From Bacteroides sp. 214 (lineage in GTDB: Bacteria > Bacteroidota > Bacteroidia > Bacteroidales > Bacteroidaceae): a stretch of 64,000 nucleotides of DNA. This document shows, in pieces, positions 35,906-46,375 of this stretch (position 1 is its first letter; the number at the start of each line of letters is the position of its first letter). Below the pieces are notes generated by a model that ran no database searches, was not told the DNA's origin, and was given only the letters and a program-made list of their open reading frames with translations. Both the position numbers and the translations under genes were made by a program. The stretch is from the NCBI RefSeq assembly GCF_010501015.1, contig NZ_QVML01000002.1:310001-374000 (forward strand), read 5' to 3'.

Positions 35906-36621
35906 TAGAACTTATTCCTGCTATTGATATTATCGACGGGAAATGTGTTCGCCTGTCGCAAGGCGATTACAACTCGAAAAAAGTGTATAATGAAGATCCT
36001 GTAGAGGTGGCAAAAGAGTTTGAAGACCATGGAATTCGCCGTTTGCACGTTGTAGACTTGGATGGAGCAGTTTCGCAACACATAGTAAACTATCGCGTTT
36101 TGGAACGAATAGCTACACGTACTTCACTGATTGTTGATTTTGGTGGCGGCGTGAAGAGCGACGAAGATTTGGTTGTTGCTTTTGAAAATGGTGCGGAAAT
36201 GGTTACAATTGGTAGTCTGGCAGTGAAGAATCCCGAGTTGTTTTTAAAGTGGCTCAATCAATATGGAGCTGCGAAAATTATTTTGGGGGCGGATGTGAAA
36301 GAACGAAAAATAGCCGTAAATGGTTGGAAAGATGAAACCACACAAGATCTTTTCCCGTTTTTGACCAGCTATATTAATAATGGAGTAGAGAAAGTAATCT
36401 GTACCGATATTAGTAAAGACGGTATGCTGCAAGGCCCTTCTACGCAACTTTATAAAGAGATGTTGGCCGAACATCCAAATCTTTATCTTATTGCAAGTGG
36501 CGGGGTCAGCAATATAGACGATATTATAGCGTTGGAAGAAGCCAAGCTACCTGCTGTGATATTCGGGAAGGCTATTTATGAAGGGAAAATTCAATTAAAA
36601 GATTTAATACGTTTTCTGTAA
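35902..36621 (+). CDS. hisA: ProFAR isomerase
   Basis: 239-residue beta-alpha barrel that isomerises the aminal to the ketose in histidine synthesis. The N-terminal [18 protein letters not shown] carries the catalytic aspartate (Asp8) and the second catalytic Asp lies in [10 protein letters not shown] (near 172). Phosphate-binding GGG blocks are VDFGGGVKS and ASGGVSN. It overlaps hisH by 4 bp and hisF by 1 bp (TAATG), so translation is coupled. Confidence 0.97.
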   Translation: MIELIPAIDIIDGKCVRLSQGDYNSKKVYNEDPVEVAKEFEDHGIRRLHVVDLDGAVSQHIVNYRVLERIATRTSLIVDFGGGVKSDEDLVVAFENGAEMVTIGSLAVKNPELFLKWLNQYGAAKIILGADVKERKIAVNGWKDETTQDLFPFLTSYINNGVEKVICTDISKDGMLQGPSTQLYKEMLAEHPNLYLIASGGVSNIDDIIALEEAKLPAVIFGKAIYEGKIQLKDLIRFL

Positions 36622-37394
36622 TGCTAGCAAAAAGAATTATTCCTTGCTTAGATATCAAGGACGGACAAACGGTAAAGGGTACCAATTTTGTGAACCTACG
36701 CCAAGCGGGCGATCCGGTGGAATTGGGACGTGCATATAGTGAACAAGGAGCCGATGAACTGGTGTTTCTGGATATTACAGCCAGTTATGAAGGTCGTAAA
36801 ACATTCACAGAATTGGTAAGCAAAATTGCTGCCAGCATAAATATACCATTTACAGTTGGTGGCGGAATCAATGAACTAAGTGATGTGGAGCGTTTGTTGA
36901 ATGCAGGCGCGGACAAAATTTCTATCAACTCTTCGGCTATTCGCAATCCGCAATTGATTGACGAAATAGCCAAACATTTTGGTTCGCAAGTGTGTGTGTT
37001 GGCTATTGATGCAAAGCAAACGGATAGTGATTGGAAATGCTACCTTAATGGTGGTCGCATAGAAACAGAAAAGAAACTAATAAGTTGGGCGCACGAAGGA
37101 CAAGAACGTGGAGTTGGTGAAATACTTTTTACCAGTATGAATCACGACGGAGTTAAGACCGGGTATGCCAACGAGGCTTTAGCTGCGCTTGCTGCACAGC
37201 TTTCAATACCGGTAATAGCTTCGGGTGGGGCAGGGAAACCAGAGCATTTTCGGGATGCTTTCTTAATAGGAAAAGCGGACGCTGCATTGGCTGCAAGCGT
37301 TTTTCACTTTGGAGAGATAAAAATTCCCGAATTAAAATCATATCTTTGTGCGGAAAAAGTAATTGTAAGAAGGAAGGATTATGGATTTCAATAA
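36621..37394 (+). CDS. hisF: Imidazole glycerol phosphate synthase, cyclase subunit
   Basis: 257-residue barrel partner of HisH, making imidazole glycerol phosphate and AICAR. The first catalytic aspartate is in [14 protein letters not shown] (Asp11), and the second in [12 protein letters not shown] (near 134). VGGGINE and [11 protein letters not shown] are the phosphate loops. It overlaps hisA by 1 bp and hisIE by 14 bp. Confidence 0.97.
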   Translation: MLAKRIIPCLDIKDGQTVKGTNFVNLRQAGDPVELGRAYSEQGADELVFLDITASYEGRKTFTELVSKIAASINIPFTVGGGINELSDVERLLNAGADKISINSSAIRNPQLIDEIAKHFGSQVCVLAIDAKQTDSDWKCYLNGGRIETEKKLISWAHEGQERGVGEILFTSMNHDGVKTGYANEALAALAAQLSIPVIASGGAGKPEHFRDAFLIGKADAALAASVFHFGEIKIPELKSYLCAEKVIVRRKDYGFQ

Positions 37395-37986
37395 AATGAA
37401 CGGACTTGTTCCGGCTATTATTCAAGATAATTGCACGAGCAAAGTGTTGATGCTGGGCTATATGAATGAAGAAGCTTATCAGAAAACATTGGATAGTGGC
37501 AAGGTTACTTTTTTTAGTCGCACAAAGAACCGTTTGTGGACAAAAGGAGAGGAGAGTGGCAACTTCTTGCAGGTGGTATCTATTCAAACAGACTGTGATG
37601 ATGATACACTGCTTATAAAAGTAAACCCCGTAGGGCCAGTATGCCATACTGGAACAGATACCTGCTGGGGTGAAAAAAACCAAGAAGATATACTTTTTCT
37701 GAAAGAACTTCAGAACTTTATCAATACACGTCATGCCGAAATGCCCGAAGGTTCATATACTACTAGTTTGTTTGAATCGGGTATCAATAAAATGGCACAA
37801 AAGGTAGGCGAAGAGGCGGTTGAGATGATTATCGAAGCAACCAACGGAACCAATGAACGCATGGTATACGAAGGTTCGGATATGTTGTATCACCTGATTG
37901 TTATGCTTACAAGCAAGGGACTGGGTATTGAAGATTTGGTTCGGGAATTAAAAGTAAGACATAGTGCTACATGGAAGAAACACTGA
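37381..37986 (+). CDS. hisIE: Bifunctional phosphoribosyl-AMP cyclohydrolase / PR-ATP pyrophosphatase
   Basis: Two early steps of histidine synthesis in one 201-residue chain. The N-terminal HisI domain (1-105) has the metal-binding DCDDDT and CHTGTDTCW; the C-terminal HisE domain (110-201) has [13 protein letters not shown], the typical pyrophosphatase metal site. The start ATG at 37381 lies inside the hisF end; [16 protein letters not shown] matches the usual N-terminus. hisG, hisD, hisC and hisB are not in this window. Confidence 0.96.
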   Translation: MDFNKMNGLVPAIIQDNCTSKVLMLGYMNEEAYQKTLDSGKVTFFSRTKNRLWTKGEESGNFLQVVSIQTDCDDDTLLIKVNPVGPVCHTGTDTCWGEKNQEDILFLKELQNFINTRHAEMPEGSYTTSLFESGINKMAQKVGEEAVEMIIEATNGTNERMVYEGSDMLYHLIVMLTSKGLGIEDLVRELKVRHSATWKKH

Positions 37987-38663
37987 TTCAATATAAGAAT
38001 GTTGATGTGTACCAACAAGAACACTGCGTGCTCAATGAAGTAGCTGTTGAGTTGCATAAAGGCGAGTTCGTCTATCTTATTGGGAAAGTCGGAGCAGGCA
38101 AGAGTAGTCTGCTGAAGACATTTTATGGCGAATTGGATGTGAAAAGCGGAGAAGCAAGAGTTATGGGGTTTGATATGCGCAATATCAAACGTAAACAAAT
38201 TCCGCAGCTCAGACGAAAACTGGGCATTGTGTTTCAGGATTTTCAGTTGCTTACCGATAGGACTATATATGATAACCTGGAGTTTGTCTTGAAAGCCACA
38301 GGCTGGAAAAATAAAGAACAGATAAAAGAACGTATCAGTGAAGTCTTACTGGAAGTGGGCATGGAGAACAAAGGCTATAAATTACCTAATGAACTTTCGG
38401 GAGGCGAACAACAACGTATTGTGATAGCGCGAGCTATTCTTAACTCGCCTGAGATAATATTGGCAGATGAACCCACGGGGAACTTAGATCCGGAAACGGG
38501 TAAGGCTATTGTGCGCTTGCTGCATGCCCGAAGTGAGAATGGAGCATTGGTGGTGATGTCTACGCACAATTTGTCATTGTTACAAGAATTTCCAGGGACG
38601 GTTTATCGTTGCGAAAAGCATCAGATAGAGAATGTTACTGCCGAATATGCCAAAAATGAATAG
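37971..38663 (+). CDS. ftsE: Cell division ATPase FtsE
   Basis: 230-residue ABC ATPase of the FtsE/LolD type. Walker A GKVGAGKSS (about 39-47), signature LSGGEQQRIVIARA, Walker B EIILADEPTGNLD. With FtsX it controls peptidoglycan hydrolases during division. The absence of an adjacent ftsX leaves LolD-like or macrolide-exporter ATPases as alternatives, but the 230-residue length and lack of extra domains fit FtsE. It overlaps hisIE by 16 bp. Confidence 0.75.
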   Translation: MEETLIQYKNVDVYQQEHCVLNEVAVELHKGEFVYLIGKVGAGKSSLLKTFYGELDVKSGEARVMGFDMRNIKRKQIPQLRRKLGIVFQDFQLLTDRTIYDNLEFVLKATGWKNKEQIKERISEVLLEVGMENKGYKLPNELSGGEQQRIVIARAILNSPEIILADEPTGNLDPETGKAIVRLLHARSENGALVVMSTHNLSLLQEFPGTVYRCEKHQIENVTAEYAKNE

Positions 38664-38701
38664 ATAAATTACTTATATAACTTTTTTAACACGGACGAAG
38701 A

Positions 38702-40021
38702 ATGAAAGTTTTAAAGTTTGGAGGAACATCAGTGGGCTCGGCTCAACGAATAAGAGAAGTAGCCAAGTTGATTACAGGTGGAGAACGAAAGATAGTGGTG
38801 CTGTCGGCTATGTCGGGTACAACCAATTCTCTGGTAGAGATATCGGATTATTTGTATAAAAAGAATCCGGATGGAGCCAACGAAGTAATCAACAAACTAG
38901 AGGCAAAATACAAACAACATGTGAACGAATTGTATAATACGGATGAGTATAAGGCTAAAGGATATGAAATAATAAAAACGTATTTCGATTACATCCGTTC
39001 CTTTACAAAAGACTTATTCACGATGTTTGAAGAAAAAGTTGTATTAGCACAGGGCGAATTGATTTCTACACACATGATGAATTGTTACTTACAAGAGTGT
39101 GGCGTGAAATCGGCATTGATTCCTGCATTGGAATTTATGCGCACTGACAAAAATGCTGAACCGGATCCTGTTTATATAAAGGAGAAACTACAACAACAGT
39201 TGGAGGTGTTTCCCGAAGCGGAACTTTTCATAACACAAGGGTATATCTGTCGTAATGCCTACGGAGAAATAGACAACTTGCAGCGTGGTGGAAGCGACTA
39301 TACGGCTTCATTGATTGGTGCGGCAATCCACTCTTCCGAAATTCAGATATGGACAGATATCGATGGCATGCACAACAATGACCCACGTATTGTTGACCAA
39401 ACAGCTCCTGTTCGTCAACTTCATTTTGAAGAAGCAGCGGAATTAGCTTATTTTGGTGCGAAAATTCTTCATCCTACTTGCATACAGCCAGCTAAGTATG
39501 CTAATATCCCTGTTCGTTTGCTTAATACAATGGAACCAACAGCTCCGGGAACATTGATTTCTAATGAAACAGAAAAAGGGAAGATTAAAGCTGTAGCAGC
39601 AAAAGAAAATATCACAGCAATAAAAATTAAATCAAGTCGGATGCTATTGGCGCATGGCTTTATGCGTAAGGTGTTCGAGATATTCGAGGCAAACCAAACA
39701 TCGGTAGATATGGTTTGTACTTCGGAGGTTGGTGTTTCGGTAACTATTGACAACGATAAAAACCTTAATCACATCATCGACGAGTTGAAGAAATATGGTA
39801 CCGTAACTGTAGATCAAGACATGTGTATCATTTGTGTGGTTGGTGATTTGGAGTGGGAGAACCTTGGCTTTGAGGCTAAAGCGGTAGCTGCCATGAAAAA
39901 TATTCCGGTTCGTATGATTTCGTATGGCGGAAGCAACTACAACATTTCTTTCTTAATTCGCGAATGTGATAAGAATGCTGCTCTTCAGGCATTAAGCGAC
40001 AAGTTGTTCAATGGAAAGTAA
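38702..40021 (+). CDS. lysC: Aspartate kinase (monofunctional)
   Basis: 439 residues. Phosphorylates aspartate at the head of the lysine/threonine/methionine branch. N-terminal KVLKFGGTSVGS, catalytic RGGSDYTASLIGAA and WTDIDGMHNNDPR are conserved. Two ACT repeats follow from about 300 (ITAIKIKSSRML and CIICVVGD), so feedback inhibition, probably by lysine, is likely. There is no fused homoserine dehydrogenase. Its stop overlaps an upstream in-frame start of lysA. Confidence 0.96.
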   Translation: MKVLKFGGTSVGSAQRIREVAKLITGGERKIVVLSAMSGTTNSLVEISDYLYKKNPDGANEVINKLEAKYKQHVNELYNTDEYKAKGYEIIKTYFDYIRSFTKDLFTMFEEKVVLAQGELISTHMMNCYLQECGVKSALIPALEFMRTDKNAEPDPVYIKEKLQQQLEVFPEAELFITQGYICRNAYGEIDNLQRGGSDYTASLIGAAIHSSEIQIWTDIDGMHNNDPRIVDQTAPVRQLHFEEAAELAYFGAKILHPTCIQPAKYANIPVRLLNTMEPTAPGTLISNETEKGKIKAVAAKENITAIKIKSSRMLLAHGFMRKVFEIFEANQTSVDMVCTSEVGVSVTIDNDKNLNHIIDELKKYGTVTVDQDMCIICVVGDLEWENLGFEAKAVAAMKNIPVRMISYGGSNYNISFLIRECDKNAALQALSDKLFNGK

Positions 40022-40028
40022 AACGCTT

Positions 40029-41186
40029 ATGAAAGGAACATTTCCGGTTGATAAATTCAACGAACTGCAAACTCCTTTTTATTATTACGATACAAAAGTG
40101 CTGCGTGAGACTTTAGCTTGCGTAAATAAAGAGGTTGCTAAATATCCAAATTTTTGTGTGCACTATGCAGTTAAGGCGAATGCAAATCATGATATACTTA
40201 CCATTATCCGCGAAAATGGATTGGGAGCAGACTGCGTGAGCGGAGGAGAAATTCGTGCAGCAATTGCAGCGGGTGTTCCATCCGATAAAATTGTTTTTGC
40301 CGGTGTAGGTAAAGCCGATTGGGAAATCAATTTGGGACTTGATAACAATATCTTTTGCTTCAACGTAGAGTCTATTCCCGAACTGGAAGTTATCAATGAG
40401 CTGGCAGCAGCAAAAGGAAAGGTTGCTAACGTAGCTTTTCGCATTAATCCGAATGTAAGCGCGCACACGCATGCTAATATAACCACTGGGCTTGCCGAAA
40501 ATAAATTTGGTATTAGCATGGCGGATATGGAACGCATAGTAGAACTGGCTATTAGTATGGATCATGTGAAGTTTGTGGGACTTCATTTTCATATTGGTTC
40601 ACAGATACTGGATATGACCGATTTTGAAGCATTAAGCCATCGTGTGAACGAACTGCAAGAAAAACTTCATGTGCGTGGTGTTCATGTAGAACACATCAAT
40701 GTGGGTGGTGGACTTGGAATAGATTACAAATATCCAAATGAAAACTACATGCCGAGTTTTGCCGCTTATTTCGCGACCTATGCCAAGCATCTGAAATTAT
40801 ACCCTCACCAAACTCTTCACTTTGAGTTGGGACGTGCTATTACCGGGCAGTGTGGTAGTTTGATAAGCAAAGTGCTTTATGTAAAGCAAGGTGCCAACAA
40901 ACAATTCGCCATACTCGATGCGGGGATGACAGATTTGATTCGTCCTGCTCTGTATCAAGCTTCTCACCAGATTGAAAACATAACTTCGGAAGAGCCTTTA
41001 GAAGAATACGATGTGGTAGGTCCTATCTGCGAATCGTCGGATGTGTTTGCGAAAGGAGTAAGGTTGAATGCTACGAAACGTGGTGATTTAATTGCGCTTC
41101 GTTCGGCTGGAGCGTATGGCGAGATTATGGCCTCGCAGTATAATTGCCGGGAATTGCCCAAGGCATATTTGTCTGATCAGTTGTAG
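40029..41186 (+). CDS. lysA: Diaminopimelate decarboxylase
   Basis: PLP fold III enzyme for the last step of lysine synthesis. 385 residues from ATG 40029 (MKGTFPVDKF), the usual Bacteroidota start; a start at 40011 would add six residues and overlap lysC by 11 bp. The PLP lysine is in HYAVKANANHDIL, the glycine loop in VGGGLGIDY, and GPICESSDVFA carries the catalytic cysteine at the dimer interface. Paired with lysC in one run. Note that the same genome both makes and ferments lysine. Confidence 0.95.
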   Translation: MKGTFPVDKFNELQTPFYYYDTKVLRETLACVNKEVAKYPNFCVHYAVKANANHDILTIIRENGLGADCVSGGEIRAAIAAGVPSDKIVFAGVGKADWEINLGLDNNIFCFNVESIPELEVINELAAAKGKVANVAFRINPNVSAHTHANITTGLAENKFGISMADMERIVELAISMDHVKFVGLHFHIGSQILDMTDFEALSHRVNELQEKLHVRGVHVEHINVGGGLGIDYKYPNENYMPSFAAYFATYAKHLKLYPHQTLHFELGRAITGQCGSLISKVLYVKQGANKQFAILDAGMTDLIRPALYQASHQIENITSEEPLEEYDVVGPICESSDVFAKGVRLNATKRGDLIALRSAGAYGEIMASQYNCRELPKAYLSDQL

Positions 41187-41220
41187 AAAGAAAATAGCAA
41201 CTTCGCTTTATCCAATAAGA

Positions 41221-41265
41221 ATTCATCCTCCTATTTAGCTCTTAAGAGAAAGTAGGAGGATGAAT
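41221..41265. terminator. Bidirectional terminator between lysA and kbl
   Basis: Perfect 13-bp inverted repeat: ATTCATCCTCCTA (41221-41233) and its complement (41253-41265), 19-nt loop. It lies between the convergent lysA and kbl, without a long T run. Confidence 0.75.
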
Positions 41266-41286
41266 TGTATCAGGGTGTATCATTCT

Positions 41287-42474
41287 CTATTTCAATACAC
41301 CAAGCTCTTTTCCCACTTTTATAAATGCTTCAATACATTTATCCAGATGTTTCTTGTCATGCCCTGCCGATAATTGTACGCGGATACGTGCTTGTCCTTG
41401 TGGTACTACCGGATAATAGAAACCTGTAACAAAAATTCCTTCATCCTGCATACGTGCGGCAAAGTCTTGTGATAATTTGGCATCATACAACATCACCGCA
41501 CAAATAGCGCTTTGCGTTGGTTTAATGTCAAAACCGGCAGCAATCATCTTATCTCTGAAGTAACTTACATTTGCTACAAGTTTATCGTGTAATTCATTGC
41601 TTTCTTTCAGTATCTTGAACATTTCCAAACTGGCTCCTACAATAGCAGGTGCCAATGAGTTGGAAAACAGGTATGGACGACTGCGTTGGCGAAGCAACTC
41701 TATAATCTCTTTGCGACCTGTGGTAAAGCCACCCATAGCACCGCCAAATGCTTTACCCAACGTACCTGTGTAGATATCTACCTGCCCGTAAGTGTTGAAT
41801 AATTCGCTGACTCCACGTCCTGTGGCCCCAACTACACCTGCCGAGTGACATTCGTCTACCATTACCAGCGCGTCGTATTTATCGGCAAGGGCACATATCT
41901 TATCCATTTGGGCTACATTGCCATCCATAGAGAATACACCATCGGTTACTATGATGCGAAAACGTTGTGCTTGAGATTCTTGCAGGCATTTCTCTAATTC
42001 CTCCATATCGGCATTAGCATAACGGTACCGTTTAGCTTTGCATAAACGAACCCCATCAATAATAGAGGCATGGTTCAAAGCATCCGAAATAATGGCATCT
42101 TCTTCAGTGAAGAGTGGCTCAAAAACACCCCCGTTGGCATCGAAGCAAGCAGCGTAAAGAATGGTATCTTCGGTTTTGAAGTAGTCGCTGATAGCTGCTT
42201 CCAGCTCTTTATGAATATCTTGTGTGCCACAAATGAAACGCACGGAAGACATACCGAATCCACGTTCATCCATGATTTCTTTGGCAGCTTTAATCAATCG
42301 GGGATGGTCTGAAAGTCCCAGGTAGTTATTGGCGCAAAAATTAAGTACTTCCTTACCTTTTACTTGAATAGCAGCTTGTTGTGGACTCTCTATAAGGCGT
42401 TCTTCTTTAAATAATCCTGCCTCTTTTATCTCGCTTAACGTATCTGCGAGATGTTCTTTTATTTTTCCATACAT
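41287..42474 (-). CDS. kbl: 2-amino-3-ketobutyrate CoA ligase (glycine C-acetyltransferase)
   Basis: PLP enzyme cleaving 2-amino-3-ketobutyrate with CoA to glycine and acetyl-CoA in threonine breakdown. 395 residues from ATG 42474; four further upstream residues would need a TTG start. NFCANNYLGLSDHPR (about 44-58), MVDECHSAGVVG with the PLP aspartate and histidine, and TGTLGKAFGG with the PLP lysine near 244 are all present. A KBL rather than AONS/SPT role follows from the N-terminal YGKIKEHLADTL. Threonine dehydrogenase is not nearby. Confidence 0.93.
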   Translation of the reverse strand: MYGKIKEHLADTLSEIKEAGLFKEERLIESPQQAAIQVKGKEVLNFCANNYLGLSDHPRLIKAAKEIMDERGFGMSSVRFICGTQDIHKELEAAISDYFKTEDTILYAACFDANGGVFEPLFTEEDAIISDALNHASIIDGVRLCKAKRYRYANADMEELEKCLQESQAQRFRIIVTDGVFSMDGNVAQMDKICALADKYDALVMVDECHSAGVVGATGRGVSELFNTYGQVDIYTGTLGKAFGGAMGGFTTGRKEIIELLRQRSRPYLFSNSLAPAIVGASLEMFKILKESNELHDKLVANVSYFRDKMIAAGFDIKPTQSAICAVMLYDAKLSQDFAARMQDEGIFVTGFYYPVVPQGQARIRVQLSAGHDKKHLDKCIEAFIKVGKELGVLK

Positions 42475-42536
42475 AAGATTGTACAATTAGAAGTTTATGC
42501 AAAGAACATTAATTTTGTTGGAATAAACAATATCTG

Positions 42537-42568
42537 TTTGTCGGATGTTTCAGAAAAAAGTACCTTTG
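42537..42568 (+). promoter_or_regulatory. Promoter of the DUF4348 gene
   Basis: TTTG (42537-42540), 20-nt spacer, TACCTTTG (42561-42568). The start codon is 46 bp downstream; murB and the metallo-hydrolase are probably on the same transcript. Confidence 0.7.
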
Positions 42569-42614
42569 CCCTGCAATTCATAGAGAGCCTGTCGCTACCA
42601 TAATTAAGTTTCTG

Positions 42615-43481
42615 ATGCGAAGATTTGCGATATACATACTTTCTGTGCTACTTTTCTTTTCATGCGACAGCAAAAAGAAAGAAAAAGAGTCGACAACTAC
42701 TCCTTCTGTAATAGAAGAAGTAGACACGGTTGTTGTGCCGGTAGATACTATTCCTGAGAAAGAAGATATTTATGACGAACTGATTCCCAAGCCAGCTCCT
42801 CCAAAGAACGAAAACTTTGGCGACTTTATCATAGCTTTTGCCTTTGATGAAGAGCAGCAAATAGACCGTACGCTCTTTCCTCTTTATTATTACGACGAAG
42901 ACTCTACGTACACCATTGATAAAGAATGCTTTCAGACGGACACGCTCTTTTTTGATCGTTCGTACTATACCATCATACTCGACGAAGAGGGTGAGCTCGA
43001 TATGTTGGAGGATACAGTTCATACCTCAATTCAGATGGAATGGATAAACCTGAAAACACTGGAGGCGCGGAAATACTACTTTCAACGGTTGAGTGGACGC
43101 TGGATGCTGGAGGCTATTAATCAGCGGGTTTTCGAATTGGGCATGAATCGGGACTTTGTGGAGTTCTTCTACAAGTTTACTAACGATAGTTTGTTTCAAT
43201 TAAAACACACTCACATTCCGTTGGAGTTTGTAACTACCGACCCTGACGATGATTTTAGCGTGATTCAGGCTACTATTGACGAAGATCAATGGCTGGCGTT
43301 CAGACCCATACTTCCCAAAGAACGCATCACCAACATTTATTATGGGCAAAAGATAGATCAACGCAGCGGTCATAAAATAGTACAACTCAAAGGCATAGCA
43401 AACGGATTTGAGAATACCCTCTTCTTCCGTCGAAAAGGTAAATCCTGGCAGTTGTACAAGTTTGAAGACACAAGCAATTAA
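42615..43481 (+). CDS. DUF4348 lipoprotein
   Basis: 288 residues. Signal peptide with lipobox LFFSC (Cys17), then a charged, proline-rich linker (about 20-68) and a globular domain from about 70 ([17 protein letters not shown]) that I recognise as the Bacteroidota DUF4348 type. Function unknown. It is 13 bp upstream of murB in the same direction, which hints at an envelope role but proves nothing. Confidence 0.8.
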   Translation: MRRFAIYILSVLLFFSCDSKKKEKESTTTPSVIEEVDTVVVPVDTIPEKEDIYDELIPKPAPPKNENFGDFIIAFAFDEEQQIDRTLFPLYYYDEDSTYTIDKECFQTDTLFFDRSYYTIILDEEGELDMLEDTVHTSIQMEWINLKTLEARKYYFQRLSGRWMLEAINQRVFELGMNRDFVEFFYKFTNDSLFQLKHTHIPLEFVTTDPDDDFSVIQATIDEDQWLAFRPILPKERITNIYYGQKIDQRSGHKIVQLKGIANGFENTLFFRRKGKSWQLYKFEDTSN

Positions 43482-43494
43482 CTACATAACAAAT

Positions 43495-44499
43495 ATGATA
43501 CACGTCTACGAAAACTACTCCTTATTGGCACACAATACTTTTGGAATTGATGTAAAAACCGCCCGCTTTCTGGAATATGAAACGGTAAATGAACTGCGCG
43601 AACTCATCCAACAAAAACAAATAACCCAGCCCTGCCTGCATATTGGCGGAGGAAGCAATCTGCTTTTTAAGAACGATTATCCGGGTGTGATACTTCATTC
43701 GCGCATCACAGGTATCGAAGTAGTAGAGGAAAACGAGGAGGCTGTTTACCTGAGAGTAGGTTCGGGTGTTGTGTGGGATGACTTTGTGGCGTATTGTGTA
43801 GCACGCAATTGGTATGGTGCAGAGAACCTTACCGACATTCCCGGTGAAGTAGGAGCCAGTGCTGTTCAAAACATCGGTGCCTATGGCGCAGAGGTAAAAG
43901 ACCTGATTGTATCGGTTGATACCATCAATTTGCAAGGTGAGGAACGAACTTATACTAACGCGGAGTGTGGATTTTCCTATCGTCAAAGTATTTTTAAGCA
44001 ACTGCAAAATACATTTGTTACGCAAGTGGTTTTCAAACTTGGGAAGTCAGAGCGTTTCTTGCTTGATTATGGCACCATTCGAGAAGAATTGAAGCAATAT
44101 CCTGCTGTGACGTTGGCAGTGGTGCGCGAAGTTGTTCGGAAGATACGTTCCAGCAAATTGCCCGATCCCAAAGAACAAGGCAATGCCGGTAGCTTTTTTA
44201 TGAACCCCGTCGTTCCGCGTGCTGTTTTCGACTCCTTAAAGATTCAATATCCTGCTATGCCACATTACGATGTGGATGCCGACCGTGTGAAGATTCCTGC
44301 CGGTTGGATGATTGACCAATGTGGCTGGAAAGGTAAGGCAATCGGTGCGGCAGGTGTACATGATAAGCAAGCGCTCGTTTTAGTAAACCGTGGAGGGGCT
44401 ACAGGCGAAGATATTCTCCGTTTGTCGGCTGCTGTACAGCAATCCGTATTGGATAAATTTGGTATAGCCATCTCTCCCGAAGTAAAAGCAGTCGGTTAA
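43495..44499 (+). CDS. murB: UDP-N-acetylenolpyruvoylglucosamine reductase
   Basis: FAD enzyme of peptidoglycan precursor synthesis. 334 residues from ATG 43495 ([19 protein letters not shown]); a longer ORF upstream overlaps the DUF4348 gene and lacks conservation. FAD-binding [32 protein letters not shown] and the catalytic serine region [11 protein letters not shown] (near 226) are present, with the C-terminal YEx-type glutamate in ISPEVKAVG. Class I (E. coli-like) length. Confidence 0.96.
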   Translation: MIHVYENYSLLAHNTFGIDVKTARFLEYETVNELRELIQQKQITQPCLHIGGGSNLLFKNDYPGVILHSRITGIEVVEENEEAVYLRVGSGVVWDDFVAYCVARNWYGAENLTDIPGEVGASAVQNIGAYGAEVKDLIVSVDTINLQGEERTYTNAECGFSYRQSIFKQLQNTFVTQVVFKLGKSERFLLDYGTIREELKQYPAVTLAVVREVVRKIRSSKLPDPKEQGNAGSFFMNPVVPRAVFDSLKIQYPAMPHYDVDADRVKIPAGWMIDQCGWKGKAIGAAGVHDKQALVLVNRGGATGEDILRLSAAVQQSVLDKFGIAISPEVKAVG

Positions 44500-44501
44500 T
44501 C

Positions 44502-45260
44502 ATGCGGGTTAAGATACTTGGAAGCGGAACCTCTACCGGCGTGCCCGAGATAGGTTGTACTTGTGAGGTTTGTACCTCTGCCAACGCTAAAGACAAGCGC
44601 CTGCGCGCTTCTGCTATTGTCTATACCGACGATGCTACTATACTGATAGACTGTGGTCCCGACTTTCGCGAACAAATGTTGCACACGCCTTTTGGGAAGA
44701 TAGACGGCGTACTCATTACCCACGAGCATTACGACCATGTGGGTGGGTTGGATGATTTGCGCCCTTTCTGCCGTTTTGGTGAAGTACCGCTCTATGCCGA
44801 AAAATACACTTCGGACGCGTTGCGACTACGTATGCCCTACTGTTTTGCCGAACATCGTTATCCGGGTGTGCCCAATATCTATTTGGAAGAAATTACGCCC
44901 GGCATACCTTTCGCAATTAATAAAACGTCTATCTTGCCCATTCGCGTAATGCACGGACGTATGCCTATTTTGGGCTATCGCATTGGCAAAATAGCTTATA
45001 TCACCGATATGCTTACCATGCCCGAAGAAAGTTTTAAGCAACTGGAAGGTGTTGAGGTTCTGATACTTAATGCGCTACGTAGTATGCCACATCTGTCTCA
45101 CCAAACATTGGAAGAAGCATTGGGAGTTGTGAAGCGCATCGCGCCCAAGCAGACATACCTTATCCACATGAGCCATCATATAGGATTGCATGATGAGGTG
45201 CAGAAAAACCTACCGGCAGATGTATATCTGGCGTATGATGGAATGGAATTTACTTTGTAA
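44502..45260 (+). CDS. PhnP-like metallo-beta-lactamase-fold hydrolase
   Basis: 252 residues. The dinuclear metal motif HEHYDHVGGLDDLRPF (near 76) and DCGPDFRE fit the PhnP phosphodiesterase group. GCTCEVCTS near the N-terminus matches the extra structural zinc site of PhnP. No phosphonate genes are present, so a general cyclic phosphodiesterase role is more likely than C-P lyase linkage. It starts 2 bp after murB and its 3' end overlaps the opposing hydrolase by 11 bp. Confidence 0.85.
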   Translation: MRVKILGSGTSTGVPEIGCTCEVCTSANAKDKRLRASAIVYTDDATILIDCGPDFREQMLHTPFGKIDGVLITHEHYDHVGGLDDLRPFCRFGEVPLYAEKYTSDALRLRMPYCFAEHRYPGVPNIYLEEITPGIPFAINKTSILPIRVMHGRMPILGYRIGKIAYITDMLTMPEESFKQLEGVEVLILNALRSMPHLSHQTLEEALGVVKRIAPKQTYLIHMSHHIGLHDEVQKNLPADVYLAYDGMEFTL

Positions 45261-46143
45261 TAAACTCCATCACCGCTGCATTAAACGCTTCCGGCTGCTC
45301 CATGTTCAGCATGTGCCCACAATCGTCGAGTACTATTTGTTTGCCATTCGGCAGGTAGTTTAATATGTCTGGGTGCTCTGCGTAGCGATTGCCCGGTGCA
45401 TTACCCGCTATAAGCAGTACGGGTACTTTGGGACATTTTTCTTTCAAAGCCGCATAGGCATCCAGTCCAATAATAACACGTGCCTCTTTGTGCAAGGGTT
45501 GCCATGCGCTCCAATCGCTAATCATCTGCCAAAGTGGTTCGCGCATACGTTCGCGCTGAGTACCTCCCGAATTCATTAATCCTTCAAACCATTCGCGCTT
45601 CATAACATCAACACCTTTGGCCTTTAGTTCGGCAATCTCCTGTTCGCGACGAGTAGCTTCTTCCTCGTCCATAGGAGTACTTGGTCCGGGCGACTTCCGG
45701 ATGTTTCCACTTGCCAGCACAGCCGACTTTACCCGTTCGGGATAATAGCCCAGCATATCTGCACCAATAAAACCGCCCATAGATAGTCCTACAATGTGTG
45801 CCTTGTCTATGTGTAGCGCATTCATGAGCTTTACTAAATCGGCAGCGTGTGTAAACTGATAGCCTTCCTGTTGTTGCGACGAACGCCCATATCCGCGCGA
45901 ATCATAGCGAATAACCCGGTATTGCTTGGCGAATACTTCAAACTGAGTATCCCACATCCGATGGTCGAGCGAGTGTCCGTGTATCAAAATAATCGGTTCG
46001 CCTTTGCCCAATTCTTCATAGTAAAGCGAGCCGTTGTCTACTTCAATATACCCGGATTTTATGGAATCAGAAGCGCATCCGGTAACTAAAAACAAGATGC
46101 CGACGCATAAAATGTGTAGTGTGTTTAATCTTCTGGTGATCAT
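45250..46143 (-). CDS. Alpha/beta hydrolase lipoprotein
   Basis: 297 residues from ATG 46143, chosen because a TATATTTG promoter box lies only 22 bp upstream and a signal peptide with lipobox VTGC (Cys22 or so) begins here; longer in-frame starts run through the promoter. The oxyanion region HGHSLDHRMWD, nucleophile elbow GLSMGG and the C-terminal DCGHMLNMEQP histidine form the alpha/beta-hydrolase triad. Envelope-anchored esterase or peptidase; substrate unknown. Its end overlaps the metallo-hydrolase gene. Confidence 0.88.
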   Translation of the reverse strand: MITRRLNTLHILCVGILFLVTGCASDSIKSGYIEVDNGSLYYEELGKGEPIILIHGHSLDHRMWDTQFEVFAKQYRVIRYDSRGYGRSSQQQEGYQFTHAADLVKLMNALHIDKAHIVGLSMGGFIGADMLGYYPERVKSAVLASGNIRKSPGPSTPMDEEEATRREQEIAELKAKGVDVMKREWFEGLMNSGGTQRERMREPLWQMISDWSAWQPLHKEARVIIGLDAYAALKEKCPKVPVLLIAGNAPGNRYAEHPDILNYLPNGKQIVLDDCGHMLNMEQPEAFNAAVMEFITK

Positions 46144-46165
46144 GGTTGTTTTATTGTTTGTGGGG

Positions 46166-46173
46166 CAAATATA
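46166..46173 (-). promoter_or_regulatory. -7 promoter box of the lipoprotein hydrolase
   Basis: TATATTTG on the minus strand, 22 bp upstream of the ATG at 46143. It decides the short gene start. Confidence 0.55.
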
Positions 46174-46375
46174 ACGAAATATTCCATCGTATGCGGTTGA
46201 TTTAGTCTGTTGTTTCTCTTGCTGTAAATTCAAACTACCATTTCTAACCGTTAAGTAACCAATCGTATATTGCATTATGACAGAGGAATGGGCTGGATTT
46301 GCTTTAATGCTACATATTTGTCTGTCTTTTTGTTTTTCGCTCAACGAATTCTGATTACTGGATTGATTATTTAAT

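Noticed and set aside
43408..43494. 29-residue extension of MurB
   Set aside because: It overlaps the DUF4348 gene and has no similarity to MurB N-termini.
46144..46344. N-terminal extension of the alpha/beta hydrolase
   Set aside because: It would place 67 residues before a clear lipoprotein signal and run through the TATATTTG box at 46166-46173.
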